Assembly (NCBI GenBank): GCA_027449865.1 | Contig: DAIDKV010000052.1 | Location: 16,280-80,279, forward strand | From: Planctomycetales bacterium | Lineage (GTDB): Bacteria > Planctomycetota > Planctomycetia > Isosphaerales > Isosphaeraceae | Direction of reading: 5' to 3' | DNA length: 64,000 nt | The notes under the pieces: model-generated | Seen by the model: only the letters and a program-made list of their open reading frames with translations | Database searches by the model: none | Told to the model about the DNA's origin: nothing | Shown here: positions 52,456 through 63,100 of the stretch, piece after piece | Layout: each line of letters starts with the position of its first letter | Numbering within the stretch: position 1 is the first letter of the stretch | Translations under genes and position numbers: made by a program

Positions 52456-53550
52456 TCAATCGAATGGAATGCCCGACTGCCGGGCAATCGCTCGCAGGTC
52501 GTCAACCACGGCGGCCACGAGGGGAATCCCCGAGGCCCGCCGATCGGCCTCGGCCTCGCGCTCCGGATCGCCAGGAATCCGCACACCCGGCGTCCCGGGC
52601 GCTGGTCGCGAGGCCCGGAAGGTCCGGATCCAGTCGTCGATCCGCGACCCGAACTCGTCGGGATCGAGAAATCCGTCGATTTGAAGGGCGCCGAAGAAGT
52701 GGCCGATCCCCTGGCCGACGCTTTGCTCGGGGATGTACTGCCGGAGGGCGAACGGCGGGGCGAAGGGTCCCCAGTTGGCTCCGGTCAGCACGGCGCAGAG
52801 GATATCGACCATGGCCGAGAGCGCGTAGCCCTTGTGCCCTCCGCGCTCGCGGTCGCCGCCGAGCGGCAGGAGCGAGCCGCCCTCGATCATCGCCGTGGGG
52901 TTGGTCGTCGGCGAGCCCGAGGCATCGACGGCCCATCCTTCCGGGATCGGCTTTTGCTGTCGCATCGCGATTTCGATTTTTCCGTAGGCGACGGCGCTGG
53001 TCGCCATGTCGATCACGATCGGCGGTTCCTCCTTGCCGGGGAAGGCGATCGCGATCGGGTTGGTGCCGAGCATCCGGTCGGCCGACCAGACCGGGGCGAC
53101 CAGCTTGCTGGCGTTGGTCATCGCCCAGCCGATCATCCCGCGGGCCAGGGCCTGCAAGGGATAATAGCCGGCGATCCCGAAATGGTTGGTGTTGCGGACG
53201 CCGACCCACCCCGAGCCGACAACGTCGGCCTTCTCCATCGCGATCGCATTGGCCGCCGGGCCGACGACCAAACCGAGGCCGTTGTCGCCGTCGACCGTCG
53301 CCGTGCCGGGCCGCTCGCGAACGACCCGGATCCGGGGCCTCGGGTTGATCCGCCCCGCGGCGAGCAGGTCATAATAGCCCCGCAACCGGGCGACACCGTG
53401 CGAGTCGATCCCTCGGAGATCGCTCGCCATCAGAACATCCGCCGCCTGGCGAGCATCCGCCTCCGGAACTCCGACCGATTGGAAGACCCGCTCGGTGAAC
53501 TCCCGAAGGCGATCGATCGGATAGGTCCGCGGCTCCGACGGGTTGGGCAT
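52456..53550 (-). CDS. Malate/L-lactate dehydrogenase-family (Ldh_2) oxidoreductase
   Basis: A 364-residue NAD(P)-dependent dehydrogenase. Signatures: SDLRGIDSHGVARLRGYY (catalytic His), VGVRNTNHFGIAGYY, LGTNPIAIAFP and GGHKGYALSAMVDILCAVLTG. The family covers malate, L-lactate, ureidoglycolate and 2,3-diketogulonate dehydrogenases, so the substrate is a 2-hydroxy acid but is not resolved. GGAGGAGG precedes ATG 53550; upstream codons in the longer frame are not protein-like. It lies 35 bases downstream of the L-2-hydroxyglutarate oxidase gene, probably in one transcript, suggesting joint 2-hydroxy-acid metabolism. Confidence 0.9.
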   Translation of the reverse strand: MPNPSEPRTYPIDRLREFTERVFQSVGVPEADARQAADVLMASDLRGIDSHGVARLRGYYDLLAAGRINPRPRIRVVRERPGTATVDGDNGLGLVVGPAANAIAMEKADVVGSGWVGVRNTNHFGIAGYYPLQALARGMIGWAMTNASKLVAPVWSADRMLGTNPIAIAFPGKEEPPIVIDMATSAVAYGKIEIAMRQQKPIPEGWAVDASGSPTTNPTAMIEGGSLLPLGGDRERGGHKGYALSAMVDILCAVLTGANWGPFAPPFALRQYIPEQSVGQGIGHFFGALQIDGFLDPDEFGSRIDDWIRTFRASRPAPGTPGVRIPGDPEREAEADRRASGIPLVAAVVDDLRAIARQSGIPFD

Positions 53551-53585
53551 CGTCACGAGACCTCCTCCGGGGCGCCTGGACTCGT

Positions 53586-54785
53586 TCAGGAGAGCCGCGG
53601 CAAGAGCCGCTCGACGATCGTCTTGCCAATGTTCAGCGAGGCGGTCGCCGCCGGTGAAGGCGCGTTGTTCACATGAACAACCCGGTCGGCTTCCTGGATC
53701 AAAAAGTCGTCGACCATCCCGCCATCGGGCAGCACGGCCTGCGCCCGGATTCCCGCCGGCGCGGCGTGCAGGTGCTCGGCACGAATCTCGGGGACAAGCC
53801 GCTGAAGCGCCCGGACAAACGCCGACTTGCTGGCCGATCGCCACATCTCGCCCAGCCCGGTCTTCCAGTATTTTGCCGCCAGCTTCCGAAAGCCGGGATA
53901 GGCGAGCGTCTCGGCGAGATCGGCAAGATTGACGTCAGTCTTCCGGTATCCCTCCCGAGCCATCGCCAGCACGGCGTTCGGGCCACACTCCACGCCTCCC
54001 TCGACCATCCGGGTGAAGTGCACTCCCAGGAACGGGAAATTCGGGTCGGGTACGGGATAGATCAGGTTCTTGCAGAGGTGCTCGGCGTCGTGAGTCAGCT
54101 CGAAGTATTCGCCGCGGAACGGGACGATCTTGGCCTCGGGCGCCTGGCCGCTCATCGCGGTGACGCGGTCGCAATGCAGCCCGGCGCAGTTGACAACCTG
54201 CCTCGCCTCGACCTGCCCGGCGGCCGTCGTCAGAACGACGCGATCGGCCGTCCGCTCAAACTTCTCGACCCGGGCCGAGGTGAGCACCTGCCCCTCCCGC
54301 TCGCGAACCCGTTCGGCCAGCCGCTGGCAAACCTGCTTGTAATTGACGATCCCAGCCTCGGGAACATGGATGGCACGAATCCCGGCGGCGTGCGGCTCCA
54401 GCTCCGAGAGACGCTCGCGGCCGATGACCTCGCAGTTCACGCCGTTGGCCTGCCCTCGCTCGTAAATCCGCTCCATCGCGGGAAGGTCGTTCTCATCGAT
54501 CGCGACAATCACCTTGCCGCAGATCTCGTAAGAAATTCCCTCCTCGGCGCAGAAGGCCTCCATCCGCTTCTTCCCCTCCCGGCAATTGATCGCCTTGAGG
54601 GAGCCCGGCTTGTAATAAATGCCCGAATGAAGCACGCCCGAGTTGTGCCCGGTCTGGTGCTGGGCCAGCTCGGGCTCCTTCTCCAGCACGACAACCTTCG
54701 TGCCGGGCCGCTCACGGGTGAGCTGATAGGCGGTCGCCAGGCCGACGATCCCACCGCCAATAATGGCCACGTCCGTCGAGATCAT
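53586..54785 (-). CDS. lhgO: L-2-hydroxyglutarate oxidase (LhgO-type)
   Basis: A 399-residue FAD enzyme that oxidises L-2-hydroxyglutarate to 2-oxoglutarate. [18 protein letters not shown] binds FAD, and [23 protein letters not shown] is the family hallmark. [24 protein letters not shown] and [13 protein letters not shown] match LhgO/YgaF proteins. The start at ATG 54785 follows GAGGACATC; the 96-codon extension has no protein features. It is followed by the Ldh_2-family dehydrogenase. The 284-base gap upstream shows no gene. Confidence 0.92.
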   Translation of the reverse strand: MISTDVAIIGGGIVGLATAYQLTRERPGTKVVVLEKEPELAQHQTGHNSGVLHSGIYYKPGSLKAINCREGKKRMEAFCAEEGISYEICGKVIVAIDENDLPAMERIYERGQANGVNCEVIGRERLSELEPHAAGIRAIHVPEAGIVNYKQVCQRLAERVREREGQVLTSARVEKFERTADRVVLTTAAGQVEARQVVNCAGLHCDRVTAMSGQAPEAKIVPFRGEYFELTHDAEHLCKNLIYPVPDPNFPFLGVHFTRMVEGGVECGPNAVLAMAREGYRKTDVNLADLAETLAYPGFRKLAAKYWKTGLGEMWRSASKSAFVRALQRLVPEIRAEHLHAAPAGIRAQAVLPDGGMVDDFLIQEADRVVHVNNAPSPAATASLNIGKTIVERLLPRLS

Positions 54786-55069
54786 GATGTCCTCGCGCCC
54801 AGGCGGTCCGGCGCCCGGCCACGCGCGGGGCCGCCGTCCCATTTGGAGCCACCAGCGTAACCGACACTCCGTCCCGCCGCCAGAATCGTTCCTCATCGGC
54901 CGCGCCAGACCATGGCCACCGAGCGATCGCGACTGATGCGATCCTGTCTCCGACGGACGGGAGGATGACGTGATGAGAGACCGAGACGGACGTGGGCGGC
55001 CGGACTCGATCGCGATTCTGGGGCTTGCCATGCTGAGAGGGGCGGCCAGGAACGACAAATCATCGACCA

Positions 55070-55966
55070 TCACGCCCTGACCTCGGCCCCAAGTTTCCGC
55101 CCCGCGACCGCGCGGGCGATCTCGCCGGCCATCCCGGAGAAGGCGTCGTGATCGCTGGGGATCTCGGCGAAAACGTCGATCGGGGCTCCCGACTCGGCCG
55201 GCCCCCCCGACGGACGAGCCCGAACCCGCTGCTCAATCAGGTCGTAAACCCCATAAACCACCCGAACCGCTTCCACGCCAACACCCAGGCGCTCGACCTC
55301 GCGACGGACGTCGTAGGCCGTGATCGCGGCGTTCACATACACCGACGCCTCCACCAACGCCGATCGGTACGAGGGATGCTTCGCGACGTTCGGTCCGGCG
55401 ATCCGGTCCAGGGCCGTCGCCGCGCCACGGACGGCCACCTGAATCCGGTCGACCAGCGACCGAAGCGAGTGCGTGAACGCAATGCTCGCGTAATCCTTGG
55501 GCGCCAGATACGAGTCGACGGCCGCCCCAACCGCCCCGCACGAGCTATGTCCCAGCACGACCAGAAGCTTCAGGCTATCTCCCAGATGGTTCACCGCGAA
55601 CGCGATGCTCCCCAGGCACTCCACCCCCAGCACATTCCCCGCCACCCGAATCACAAACAGGTCATTCAGTGATTGATCAAAAATGCGCTCGATCGGCACG
55701 CGCGCATCCGAGCAACCCAGCACGAGAGCGAACGGCGTTTGCACTGGGGGGGCGTTCGAGAGCGTGGGCATCCCCAGCGACATCGGGTCGGAGGGAATCA
55801 CCAGCGGTCCCTCGGACGGCTCGCCCAGAAACTCGCGCTGAACCCGGCCGACAATGCTTGCATACCGCTCGTGTCCCTGGCGAAGGGCCTCGATGGCGGC
55901 CAGGGCGTCGTCAAGTTGACGAGGAACGATCGGTGTGTAGGGATCGTACCGATAGATAATATCCAT
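55070..55966 (-). CDS. Beta-class carbonic anhydrase
   Basis: A 298-residue zinc enzyme interconverting CO2 and bicarbonate. Zinc ligands Cys85 (CSDAR, with Asp87 and Arg89), His140 and Cys143 (GHSSCGAV) are all in place. RVAGNVLG and the helical end are typical. The protein is longer than the usual 200-230 residues, with extensions at both ends. ATG 55966 is chosen; it has only a weak ribosome site (AGCGGA), and ATG 56017 is possible. Confidence 0.93.
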   Translation of the reverse strand: MDIIYRYDPYTPIVPRQLDDALAAIEALRQGHERYASIVGRVQREFLGEPSEGPLVIPSDPMSLGMPTLSNAPPVQTPFALVLGCSDARVPIERIFDQSLNDLFVIRVAGNVLGVECLGSIAFAVNHLGDSLKLLVVLGHSSCGAVGAAVDSYLAPKDYASIAFTHSLRSLVDRIQVAVRGAATALDRIAGPNVAKHPSYRSALVEASVYVNAAITAYDVRREVERLGVGVEAVRVVYGVYDLIEQRVRARPSGGPAESGAPIDVFAEIPSDHDAFSGMAGEIARAVAGRKLGAEVRA

Positions 55967-56321
55967 GTCGGTCCGCTGGAAGCCCTCGTTCGGTTCCGTC
56001 GAATTTCGTCGGGGCATGCCAGATGCTTGCCCTGAACGTACAATGGAGTGGGGACCGGACGTTGTCTCGCCGGGCCCTGGGCAACATGGTTATCATAGGG
56101 ATCTTGAGGTCCGATCGCGAGCGCTCTTCAACAGGCAAGGTCGGACCGGAGTGGCCCCAGGGCGGGGAATCGGAACGAAGAGGCGTCTCGCGCATCGCGA
56201 GGAATCCTCGCGACGACCGCCGACCGGGTCGAGAAGATCGACCCGCATCGTTTTCTTCTCATCGTCTTGCATCCAGCGCCCCCGAGCCCGATGTTGGGGC
56301 CGGGCGGAGATCGGGGCGACC
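55967..56321. other. Gene-free stretch before the histidine kinase
   Basis: 355 bases between the divergent carbonic anhydrase and histidine kinase genes. No gene, repeat or recognisable site was found; open frames here are extensions of the flanking genes without protein features. Both promoters should lie in it. Confidence 0.45.
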
Positions 56322-58625
56322 ATGTTCCAGCTCCAGTTCCAGGCCAATGCCGAAGCGATCCCCTTCGCGACGACGGTTCTCATCTCCGGATGGCTCTCGG
56401 TGCTGGCCTGGCGACGTCGACGTCTCGGGTCGCTCCCCCTCGCCACCGCCTTCGCGGCAATGATGGCCGGCGAGGCCGTCTGGGCGCTCTTCGAGGTCGT
56501 CGAACTCCTGATCGTCTCCGAACCAATCCAGCGCGCCTGCTTCGCCCTGCGGGTCGCCGGGGCCTCGATGACGATGCTCGGCCTGCTGGCGTTCGTTCTG
56601 GGATACGCGGGACTCGAGCGCTGGCTCGCACCGCGCCGGTTCGCCGCGATCGCGGCGCCCTCCGTCGTCCTGACCCTCCTGGCCTGGACCAACCCCTGGC
56701 ATCATCTCTACTGGAAATCGATCGAAAGCGCCTCGATCGACGGCCACGGATTCGCCGTGGCGACCCACGGACCCGGCTTCCACGTCCACCTGGCCGTCTG
56801 CTATGCGATGGCCGCCGCCTCGGCCCTCATCCTGGTCTTCACCCTGTTACGCTTCGCCGGAATCTTTCGCGTTCAGGCCGCCATCATGCTCCTCGGCCTG
56901 CTCGTCCCCTGGGTCGTCAACGCCCTGGAATTTTTCGACGTTTTCGGTTTTGTTCACGTCGACACCGTGGCGCTGGCCTTCGGAGTAACCGGCGTGGCGT
57001 TCTTCCCAGCGCTCGGGCGGTATCGCCTGCTCGACCTCCGGCCGGTCGCCTGGGAGACAGTCGTCCGTGGCATGGACGACGCCGTCGCGGTCCTTGACGG
57101 CCGCGCCCGGATCGTCGAGCTGAATCCGGCCGCCGAGCGCTTCCTCGGCCTACCCAGGGCCCACGCCCTCGGCGAACCCGCCGCCCGGGCGCTGGCCCAA
57201 TGGCCTGCGCTGGCCGATCGGATCGATCCGATTCAGGGCCCGATCGAGATGACGATCGACCTCCCCTCCGCGACCGACGGCGAGGGACCGGTCATGACCT
57301 GCGAGATTCGCGTCTCCCCGCTCGTCGGCCACCCGGCCGTCGGCGGTGGCTGGCTCCTGGTCGTCCACGACATCACCACCCGTCGGCGAAGCGAGGCCGA
57401 CCACGCCCGCTCCATCCTCGAGCAGGCCGCGAGGGCCGAGGCCGAGGCCGCCAACCGCGAGAAAGACCGATTCCTCGCGACCCTCAGCCACGAGCTTCGT
57501 ACCCCGCTCAGCCCGATCCTGGCGACCGTCGCCGCGCTCCTCGATCGTCCCGAGACTCCCGAGGCGATTCGTCCCGCGCTCGAAATGATCCGGCGCAATG
57601 TCAACCTGGAAGTCCGACTGATCGACGATCTCCTCGACCTGACCCGCGTTCGAGGCGGCAAGCTCCACCTGAAACTCGAGCTGGTCGACGCCCACGAGCT
57701 GATCCACCGCGTCGCCGAAATCTGCCGCGACGATCTGAACCAGGCCCGCCTGGCTCTCGTTCTGGAACTCACGGCGCGCCGGCACGACATCCACGCCGAC
57801 CCGATCCGGCTCCAGCAGGTCTTCTGGAATCTGGTGAAAAACGCGATCAAATTTACCCCGGCCGGTGGGATCATCACGATCCGGACCCACACGGGCGGCC
57901 CCGCGACCGCCCTCAACGGCCAGCACATGCCCGGAAGGCTCGTGATCGAGGTGATCGACACCGGAATCGGGATCGAGCCGGCGGCCCTCCCCCGGATCTT
58001 CGAGATGTTCGACCAGGGCAGCGCCGAGGCGACCCGGCGTTCTGGAGGACTGGGCCTCGGTCTCACCATCAGCCGATCGATCGTCGAGCGGCACGGCGGC
58101 TGCCTCTCCGCCGCGAGCGACGGCCCCGGACACGGTTCCACGTTCACCGTCGAGTTACCCACCGCCTCGGCCCCGCCCAGAGGCGGCGTTCCGATGATCG
58201 AGCCGATCGAGGAGACCGGCAAGCCTTCCCAACACGCCCTGCGCATTCTTCTGGTGGATGACAACGCCGACACCCGTTTGGCGCTCTCCGAGCTACTAAC
58301 CCGGCGCGGCCACCACGTCCAGGTGGCCGACGGCGTTGTCTCGGCGGCCCATCTGGCCGCCGCGAACCCCTTCGACCTGCTCATCAGCGATATCGAGCTG
58401 GCCGACGGAACCGGGTTGCAGCTCCTGCGATCGATCCGCTCCGACCGTCCGATCGCGGCGATCGCGCTGTCGGGTCTGGGGTCGTCCGACGACCTGGAGA
58501 TGTCTCGATCGGCCGGCTTCGCGATGCACCTGATGAAGCCGATCGACCTGCCCGCCCTCGAGGCCGCGATCGATCGCCTCGCCCAGACCCAGCCCAACGC
58601 CGCCGGAAGCCTCGTCGGCGACTGA
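56322..58625 (+). CDS. Hybrid histidine kinase with 7TM sensor and receiver domain
   Basis: A 767-residue kinase. Residues about 10-235 form a seven-helix HisKA_7TM sensor (LISGWLSVLAW, MMAGEAVWALFEVVELLIV, FVLGYAGLERWLAPRRF). A PAS domain follows (about 243-355, GMDDAVAVLDGRARIVELNPAAERFLG). The phospho-acceptor His390 lies in LATLSHELRTPLSP. The ATP-binding domain has NLVKNAIKFT, DTGIGI and GGLGLGLTIS. A receiver domain at the end carries Asp690 (LLISDIEL) and Lys in LMKPID. A hybrid kinase normally passes the phosphate to a separate Hpt protein or regulator; none is adjacent. ATG 56322 is the first Met before the first helix. Confidence 0.9.
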   Translation: MFQLQFQANAEAIPFATTVLISGWLSVLAWRRRRLGSLPLATAFAAMMAGEAVWALFEVVELLIVSEPIQRACFALRVAGASMTMLGLLAFVLGYAGLERWLAPRRFAAIAAPSVVLTLLAWTNPWHHLYWKSIESASIDGHGFAVATHGPGFHVHLAVCYAMAAASALILVFTLLRFAGIFRVQAAIMLLGLLVPWVVNALEFFDVFGFVHVDTVALAFGVTGVAFFPALGRYRLLDLRPVAWETVVRGMDDAVAVLDGRARIVELNPAAERFLGLPRAHALGEPAARALAQWPALADRIDPIQGPIEMTIDLPSATDGEGPVMTCEIRVSPLVGHPAVGGGWLLVVHDITTRRRSEADHARSILEQAARAEAEAANREKDRFLATLSHELRTPLSPILATVAALLDRPETPEAIRPALEMIRRNVNLEVRLIDDLLDLTRVRGGKLHLKLELVDAHELIHRVAEICRDDLNQARLALVLELTARRHDIHADPIRLQQVFWNLVKNAIKFTPAGGIITIRTHTGGPATALNGQHMPGRLVIEVIDTGIGIEPAALPRIFEMFDQGSAEATRRSGGLGLGLTISRSIVERHGGCLSAASDGPGHGSTFTVELPTASAPPRGGVPMIEPIEETGKPSQHALRILLVDDNADTRLALSELLTRRGHHVQVADGVVSAAHLAAANPFDLLISDIELADGTGLQLLRSIRSDRPIAAIALSGLGSSDDLEMSRSAGFAMHLMKPIDLPALEAAIDRLAQTQPNAAGSLVGD

Positions 58626-58626
58626 T

Positions 58627-61026
58627 TCACCGGCGGATCAACCAGACCTCCGCCACCTGGCAGCCCCGGCCATTGCCCCGGATGCGGTCGGCCTGGAACT
58701 CCAGCTCAAGCACGCCGTCCCTGGTCGCCGATGGCGGAACGTCAAACTCCAGGGGCGCCGGGTCTCGCGGCTTCTCCAGAAACGGATGAATCTCCACCGA
58801 TCCGTCGGCAACCAGCCGCATCCGCGCCTGGAACATGTCGCCGGTGTAAACCACCCGCACCTTGTAAGCGGCCTCGCCATCGAGGTGGGCGTAGCGCATC
58901 CGGAGCGGTTGGCCGTAGAGCGTCCCCGCGTGTCGGCACCAGCTCCGCCGCCAGCCCGGATCCTGGTCGAAGGCCGTCATCGGACCATGAATCGCCGCCG
59001 GATCCTCGGCGTACGGTCGACCGGGCACCAGGTGCGGACGCCGCGCCGGATTCCCCAGCTCGTCGTAAAAACCTCCCGGGCCCGGATTCGTCCAGTCCAC
59101 GATCGCTTCCATCGCCTTCAGGCGGTCGGCCTCGGAGCCGAGCTTCCGAATCGCCGCGAACCGGTCTTCCAGCCATTCCCGATCGTTGAGAATCTGGTCA
59201 ATCGTGTCGAGGTTCGCCCCTCGGCCGACGGAGATCGCCCGATATCGATCGACGCTCAATTGCATCCGAATGCTCTGAAAGAGCGCCTCGCCCAGCTCGA
59301 AGACTCGCGCCCGAAGGTCGGCCGCCACCGGCTCGGATCGGGACCGGTCGAGGATTGCCGCGGCCCGCTCCATCGACGCGATCGAGCCGCGAGTCCGGGC
59401 CGTTCGGAGCGCCTCCATCGCGCGATTCTGAACGTCGGTCTCGTAGATCAGCCGGGCATGCTCGTAGGCGTCGTAATAGGCCCGGTAGAGCGCCTGTTGA
59501 AACCGCCAGTTCCCCAGCACCCGGGGCGCGACCCGGCGCTCCAGCGCCCGGAATTGAGCCAGCGTCGTCTCCACCGAATCGTTCGACAACAGCGGCCCGC
59601 GCCAGTTCTTCTCCAGGGCAAAGAGGCCGCGTGCGAAGGCATCGGCATCGGCGTCATTCAGGCCGATCAGGGATCGTCCGTAGTCGCGCAAAACGTCGAG
59701 CAGATCAACCGACGGGTCCCACCCCAGCGCGCTCCAGACAAACTTGTTCACGTCGTCGTTGCAGCCCTCGGAATAGCTGATGAAGCCGATCGTCCTGTCG
59801 GCGAAGGCGTGAAAAATCGCCGATTCGTCCATCGGTCTCGGGTTGATCGTCTCACGGCCCTCGGTGAGCGAGTAGGCGAGGTCCCAGTCGGGAACGGGGT
59901 ACTGGCAGCGGAGGCTGTGGGTGATGTCGGGATAGTCGCGGATCGGATAGCGAGCCGGGACGAGCTTCCGCAATTCCGGGAGGCCGATCCGGACCTGCGG
60001 ACCATACACGACGCCCGAAAGCCAGGCGGGTTCGGCCTTCAACAGCTCGACGAATTCGGCCAGCCATTCGGCCGAGAACCCCTGCGGCGAGACCCACATC
60101 TGGGCCTCGGGATGATACCGTTTCAGGTTGGCGGCCTGCTTCTCCAGTAGCGCCAGCAGGAACTTCGGTTGCGTGTGGCCAGGATCACCGCCGGGGACAA
60201 AAACGGCGTCGACCCTCGGCAACTTCCGGAAAACCTCGGCCCATTCCTCAACCGCGCGCCCGACCGTCTTCGGGTCGGAGTAATCGGCGTCCATCGCCGG
60301 GAACCAGAGCCAGACGTCGAGCCCATACTGATCGGCGATTTTTGACATGCCGACCATCATCTCCATCGGCGGACGCGGAAAGTGCGGGCTATCGGCGTCG
60401 TCGTCGGAGCGAGGCGGGATCAGCTCGATCGCGTTGGTGCCGAACATCGCCAGATCGCGGATGTAACGCTCCCACTGCGGAAGGTCCCAGGCATCATAGG
60501 AATTTGTCTTCGGTCGATAACCAAGCTGATGCCCACGAAGGCGATATCGAGGCGCCTCGTCCCGGTCGAGCGGCCCCGGAAGCGCTACCTTTCCTGGACC
60601 CGTGCGAAGCATCCGAAGCAACCGCCCGACCCCAAACAGAACGCCGCGCCCGTCGTGACCGGCGACGACGATCGTCGGGGCGCCTGGACCTCCCGCGAGG
60701 GTTCGGATCACGAACCCGTCGGGCTTGCCCTCGCCCGTCGGAACCAGACCGCGGAGCCGGCCGGTCGACTCGCGGAGCAATCGAACCGGCCCGATCGCGA
60801 CGACCGGGACGTCACCGGCCGGCCACCGGAGCATCACATCCCAGCCGATCCCCGACCGCGCCCGGACCTCGTCCACGAGCACCTTCACCGCGTTCTGCTC
60901 GGGCCCCGAGAGCCCGTCCGGAACGACCACCACGGCGCGGGTCAGGTCGATCGGGTCGGCCGTCGATCGCCCCGGCGCCGCGGCGACCACGCCCATCGTC
61001 CACATCAACCAGCACGCCACTCGCAT
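58627..61026 (-). CDS. Exported glycoside hydrolase with GH20b/GH67-like N-terminal domain
   Basis: A 799-residue exported protein (signal MRVACWLMWTMGVVAAAPG). Residues about 28-150 form a GH20 domain-2/alpha-glucuronidase-N-like fold (AVVVVPDGLSGPEQNAVKVLVDEV, PTIVVAGHDGRGVLFGVGRLLRML), which leads into a TIM-barrel part: RYRLRGHQLGYRPKTNSYDAW, YIRDLAMFGTNAIELIPP, YGLDVWLWFPAMDADYSD. PGGDPGHTQPK and GFISYSEGCNDDVNKFVW hold candidate acid residues. A helical and a beta-sandwich end follow (VEIHPFLEKPRDPAPLEFDV). The substrate is unknown. GAGAGGGG precedes ATG 61026. It ends one base from the kinase stop (convergent). Confidence 0.82.
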   Translation of the reverse strand: MRVACWLMWTMGVVAAAPGRSTADPIDLTRAVVVVPDGLSGPEQNAVKVLVDEVRARSGIGWDVMLRWPAGDVPVVAIGPVRLLRESTGRLRGLVPTGEGKPDGFVIRTLAGGPGAPTIVVAGHDGRGVLFGVGRLLRMLRTGPGKVALPGPLDRDEAPRYRLRGHQLGYRPKTNSYDAWDLPQWERYIRDLAMFGTNAIELIPPRSDDDADSPHFPRPPMEMMVGMSKIADQYGLDVWLWFPAMDADYSDPKTVGRAVEEWAEVFRKLPRVDAVFVPGGDPGHTQPKFLLALLEKQAANLKRYHPEAQMWVSPQGFSAEWLAEFVELLKAEPAWLSGVVYGPQVRIGLPELRKLVPARYPIRDYPDITHSLRCQYPVPDWDLAYSLTEGRETINPRPMDESAIFHAFADRTIGFISYSEGCNDDVNKFVWSALGWDPSVDLLDVLRDYGRSLIGLNDADADAFARGLFALEKNWRGPLLSNDSVETTLAQFRALERRVAPRVLGNWRFQQALYRAYYDAYEHARLIYETDVQNRAMEALRTARTRGSIASMERAAAILDRSRSEPVAADLRARVFELGEALFQSIRMQLSVDRYRAISVGRGANLDTIDQILNDREWLEDRFAAIRKLGSEADRLKAMEAIVDWTNPGPGGFYDELGNPARRPHLVPGRPYAEDPAAIHGPMTAFDQDPGWRRSWCRHAGTLYGQPLRMRYAHLDGEAAYKVRVVYTGDMFQARMRLVADGSVEIHPFLEKPRDPAPLEFDVPPSATRDGVLELEFQADRIRGNGRGCQVAEVWLIRR

Positions 61027-61159
61027 CGATCGCCCCTCTCATCCATCTCGGTGTTTGACAAACGTACGAAAGCTGGAGACAATCCCGAGGATACATCCGA
61101 AGACCGCCCGAAGCCACGGCGCGGCGGGGCTGGGTTCAGGATCGCGAGGAGGATTCGCC

Positions 61160-63100
61160 ATGCGCATCGGACCTGGACCGGTGTTCGTCTACGAAGGGAT
61201 GCTCGCGGCCCGGCGATGGCAGACCTACGCCGTCCGGGCGGTGGTGGTCGCGGCGATCCTCATCGGGCTCTGGCTGACCTGGCAGTCGCTGACGAGGAAC
61301 ATGGCGGCCGATCGCGTCGTCAAGATCCGCGAGCTGGCGACGTTCGGCGACTCAATCTACACGACGATCGCGATGATCGAGCTGACAATGGTCCTGCTGA
61401 TTGCCCCGGCGACGACCGCCGGGGCCGTCTGCCTGGACCGGTCGCGCGGAACGCTCGCCCACATGATGACGACCGACCTCTCCTCAGCCGAAATCGTGCT
61501 GGGAAAGCTGGGCGTCCGGCTCATCCCGGTCCTCGGCCTGATCGCCGCGACGACTCCGGTCCTGTTCCTCGCCTCGTTGCTGGGCGGAATCGAGCCCTTG
61601 AAGATCGTCGGGCTACTGCTGGTCTCGATCGGATGCGCGGTGGTCGGCTGCTCGACGGCGATGGTCCTCTCGGTCCACGGGAGGAAGACGCAGGATGTGC
61701 TGATGCTCGCCTATCTGCTACTGGTGCTCTGGTTGATGGTTCCGATACTGGTGATAATCGGGTGCGTGCTCGTGACCGGAAGGTCTATTGGTCAAAATCC
61801 AACGGGCATGCAGATCTATTTGCATACAGAATCCATAAATCCTTACGCAATCATCCTGGATCGGTGGCCGCAGGGAGGGTCCTCGATCGAGGCCGGCCTC
61901 GTTTTCCTGGCGGGATGCCTGGCGATCTCGGCGGCGATGATCGCGGCGGCGATGTTCCGGATTCGTCGGGTGGTCGCGAGCGGGCCGGACGTCGAAAAAC
62001 CAGAGCGATCGCGGGCTGCTCGTTGGCGGCTGCACATTCCCGGCCCGAGCCTCGACGCCAACCCGATCGCCTGGCGCGAGTGGCACCGGTCGCGGCCCTC
62101 CCGGATGATGCGATGGGTCTGGGCGCTCTACTCGATCCTCGGCCTGGCCTGGATGATCGCGATCGCCGGTTCGCCGAAATGGAACGGTCCGAGCGGCGTC
62201 GTCCCGGTGCTCTCGATGATGTTCCAGGTGATCGTCGGCCAGTTATTGCTGAGCCTCGGGGCGTCGACGAGCCTGGCCGAGGAACGGGCCAGCGGGAGCC
62301 TTGACCTGCTGCTCACCACCACGATCTCCACCCGAGAGATCCTTTGGGGGAAGTGGTGGGGGAGCTTCCGGAGGGTCGGGATCGTCGCGTTCTGGCCGAT
62401 GGCGATGGCCGCGATCCCGGCCGCCTGGAACTTCGCCCCGTTCGCCTGGCTGGTGCTGCTGGGCTTGTTGCTCTCTTACGGAGCGGCGATCACCAGCCTG
62501 GGTCTTGCGGCGGCGACCTGGATCGAGCGCCCCGGCCGGGCCGTCGCGGCCTGCGTCGCGGTGTATGGCCTGATGCTCATCGGATGGCCGATCGTGGTCT
62601 TCCTCATCGTCAATACAGGGCCCGATCGAAACCAGCATCTCATCGGCCAGTTGCTCGCCGGCGATCCGGCCTACGGCGCGGCCATGATCACCGAGATCAT
62701 CACCGATCCGAACATCGGGTTTCCGGGCCAGACGACCGCCGTCGACCTGGAGCTTGCGGCGATCTTCTGGACGGCGGCCGGCATCCTCGCCTCGGTTCTG
62801 ATCAACGCATGGACGTTCCATACGTTTGACCGCAAGCTCGGGCGGATGCCCGAAAGCGGAACGACGCCGCCGAGGCCCATGCGAGGGCGATCGGCGGCGT
62901 CGGGTTTGACGGAGGTCTCGAAGGCCCCTGCCTCAATAGCGGTTGCCTCGGAGCGGCGGGCCGTAGCCGGTGAGCGGGAGCCAGATCACGTCGATGGGGA
63001 CGGTGTCGCCGGGGCGATAGTAGCCGAGGTCGTACTGGGCCTCCCAGGGCGGGTCCATGATCGCCGTGTACGGCCAGACGCCGATCTGGAAGGCGAATAG
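61160..63100 (+). CDS. ABC-2-type transporter permease protein
   Basis: A 646-residue membrane protein with two similar halves of about six helices each: IELTMVLLIAPATTAGAVCLDRSRGTLAHMMTTDLSSAEIVLGKL begins the first, and SLAEERASGSLDLLLTTTISTREILWGKWWG the second. Both carry the E-R-x-x-G-T/S-L-D/A-x-L-x-x-T motif of ABC-2 permeases, so it is a fused duplicate. No ATPase gene is adjacent. GAGGAGG precedes ATG 61160. The hydrophilic last 75 residues are encoded on DNA shared with the opposite-strand gene, with a 168-base overlap, so the true end may differ. Confidence 0.87.
   Translation: MRIGPGPVFVYEGMLAARRWQTYAVRAVVVAAILIGLWLTWQSLTRNMAADRVVKIRELATFGDSIYTTIAMIELTMVLLIAPATTAGAVCLDRSRGTLAHMMTTDLSSAEIVLGKLGVRLIPVLGLIAATTPVLFLASLLGGIEPLKIVGLLLVSIGCAVVGCSTAMVLSVHGRKTQDVLMLAYLLLVLWLMVPILVIIGCVLVTGRSIGQNPTGMQIYLHTESINPYAIILDRWPQGGSSIEAGLVFLAGCLAISAAMIAAAMFRIRRVVASGPDVEKPERSRAARWRLHIPGPSLDANPIAWREWHRSRPSRMMRWVWALYSILGLAWMIAIAGSPKWNGPSGVVPVLSMMFQVIVGQLLLSLGASTSLAEERASGSLDLLLTTTISTREILWGKWWGSFRRVGIVAFWPMAMAAIPAAWNFAPFAWLVLLGLLLSYGAAITSLGLAAATWIERPGRAVAACVAVYGLMLIGWPIVVFLIVNTGPDRNQHLIGQLLAGDPAYGAAMITEIITDPNIGFPGQTTAVDLELAAIFWTAAGILASVLINAWTFHTFDRKLGRMPESGTTPPRPMRGRSAASGLTEVSKAPASIAVASERRAVAGEREPDHVDGDGVAGAIVAEVVLGLPGRVHDRRVRPDADLEGE

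Noticed and set aside
55965..56321. Extension of the histidine kinase upstream of ATG 56322
   Set aside because: No protein-like sequence; would overlap the carbonic anhydrase start region.
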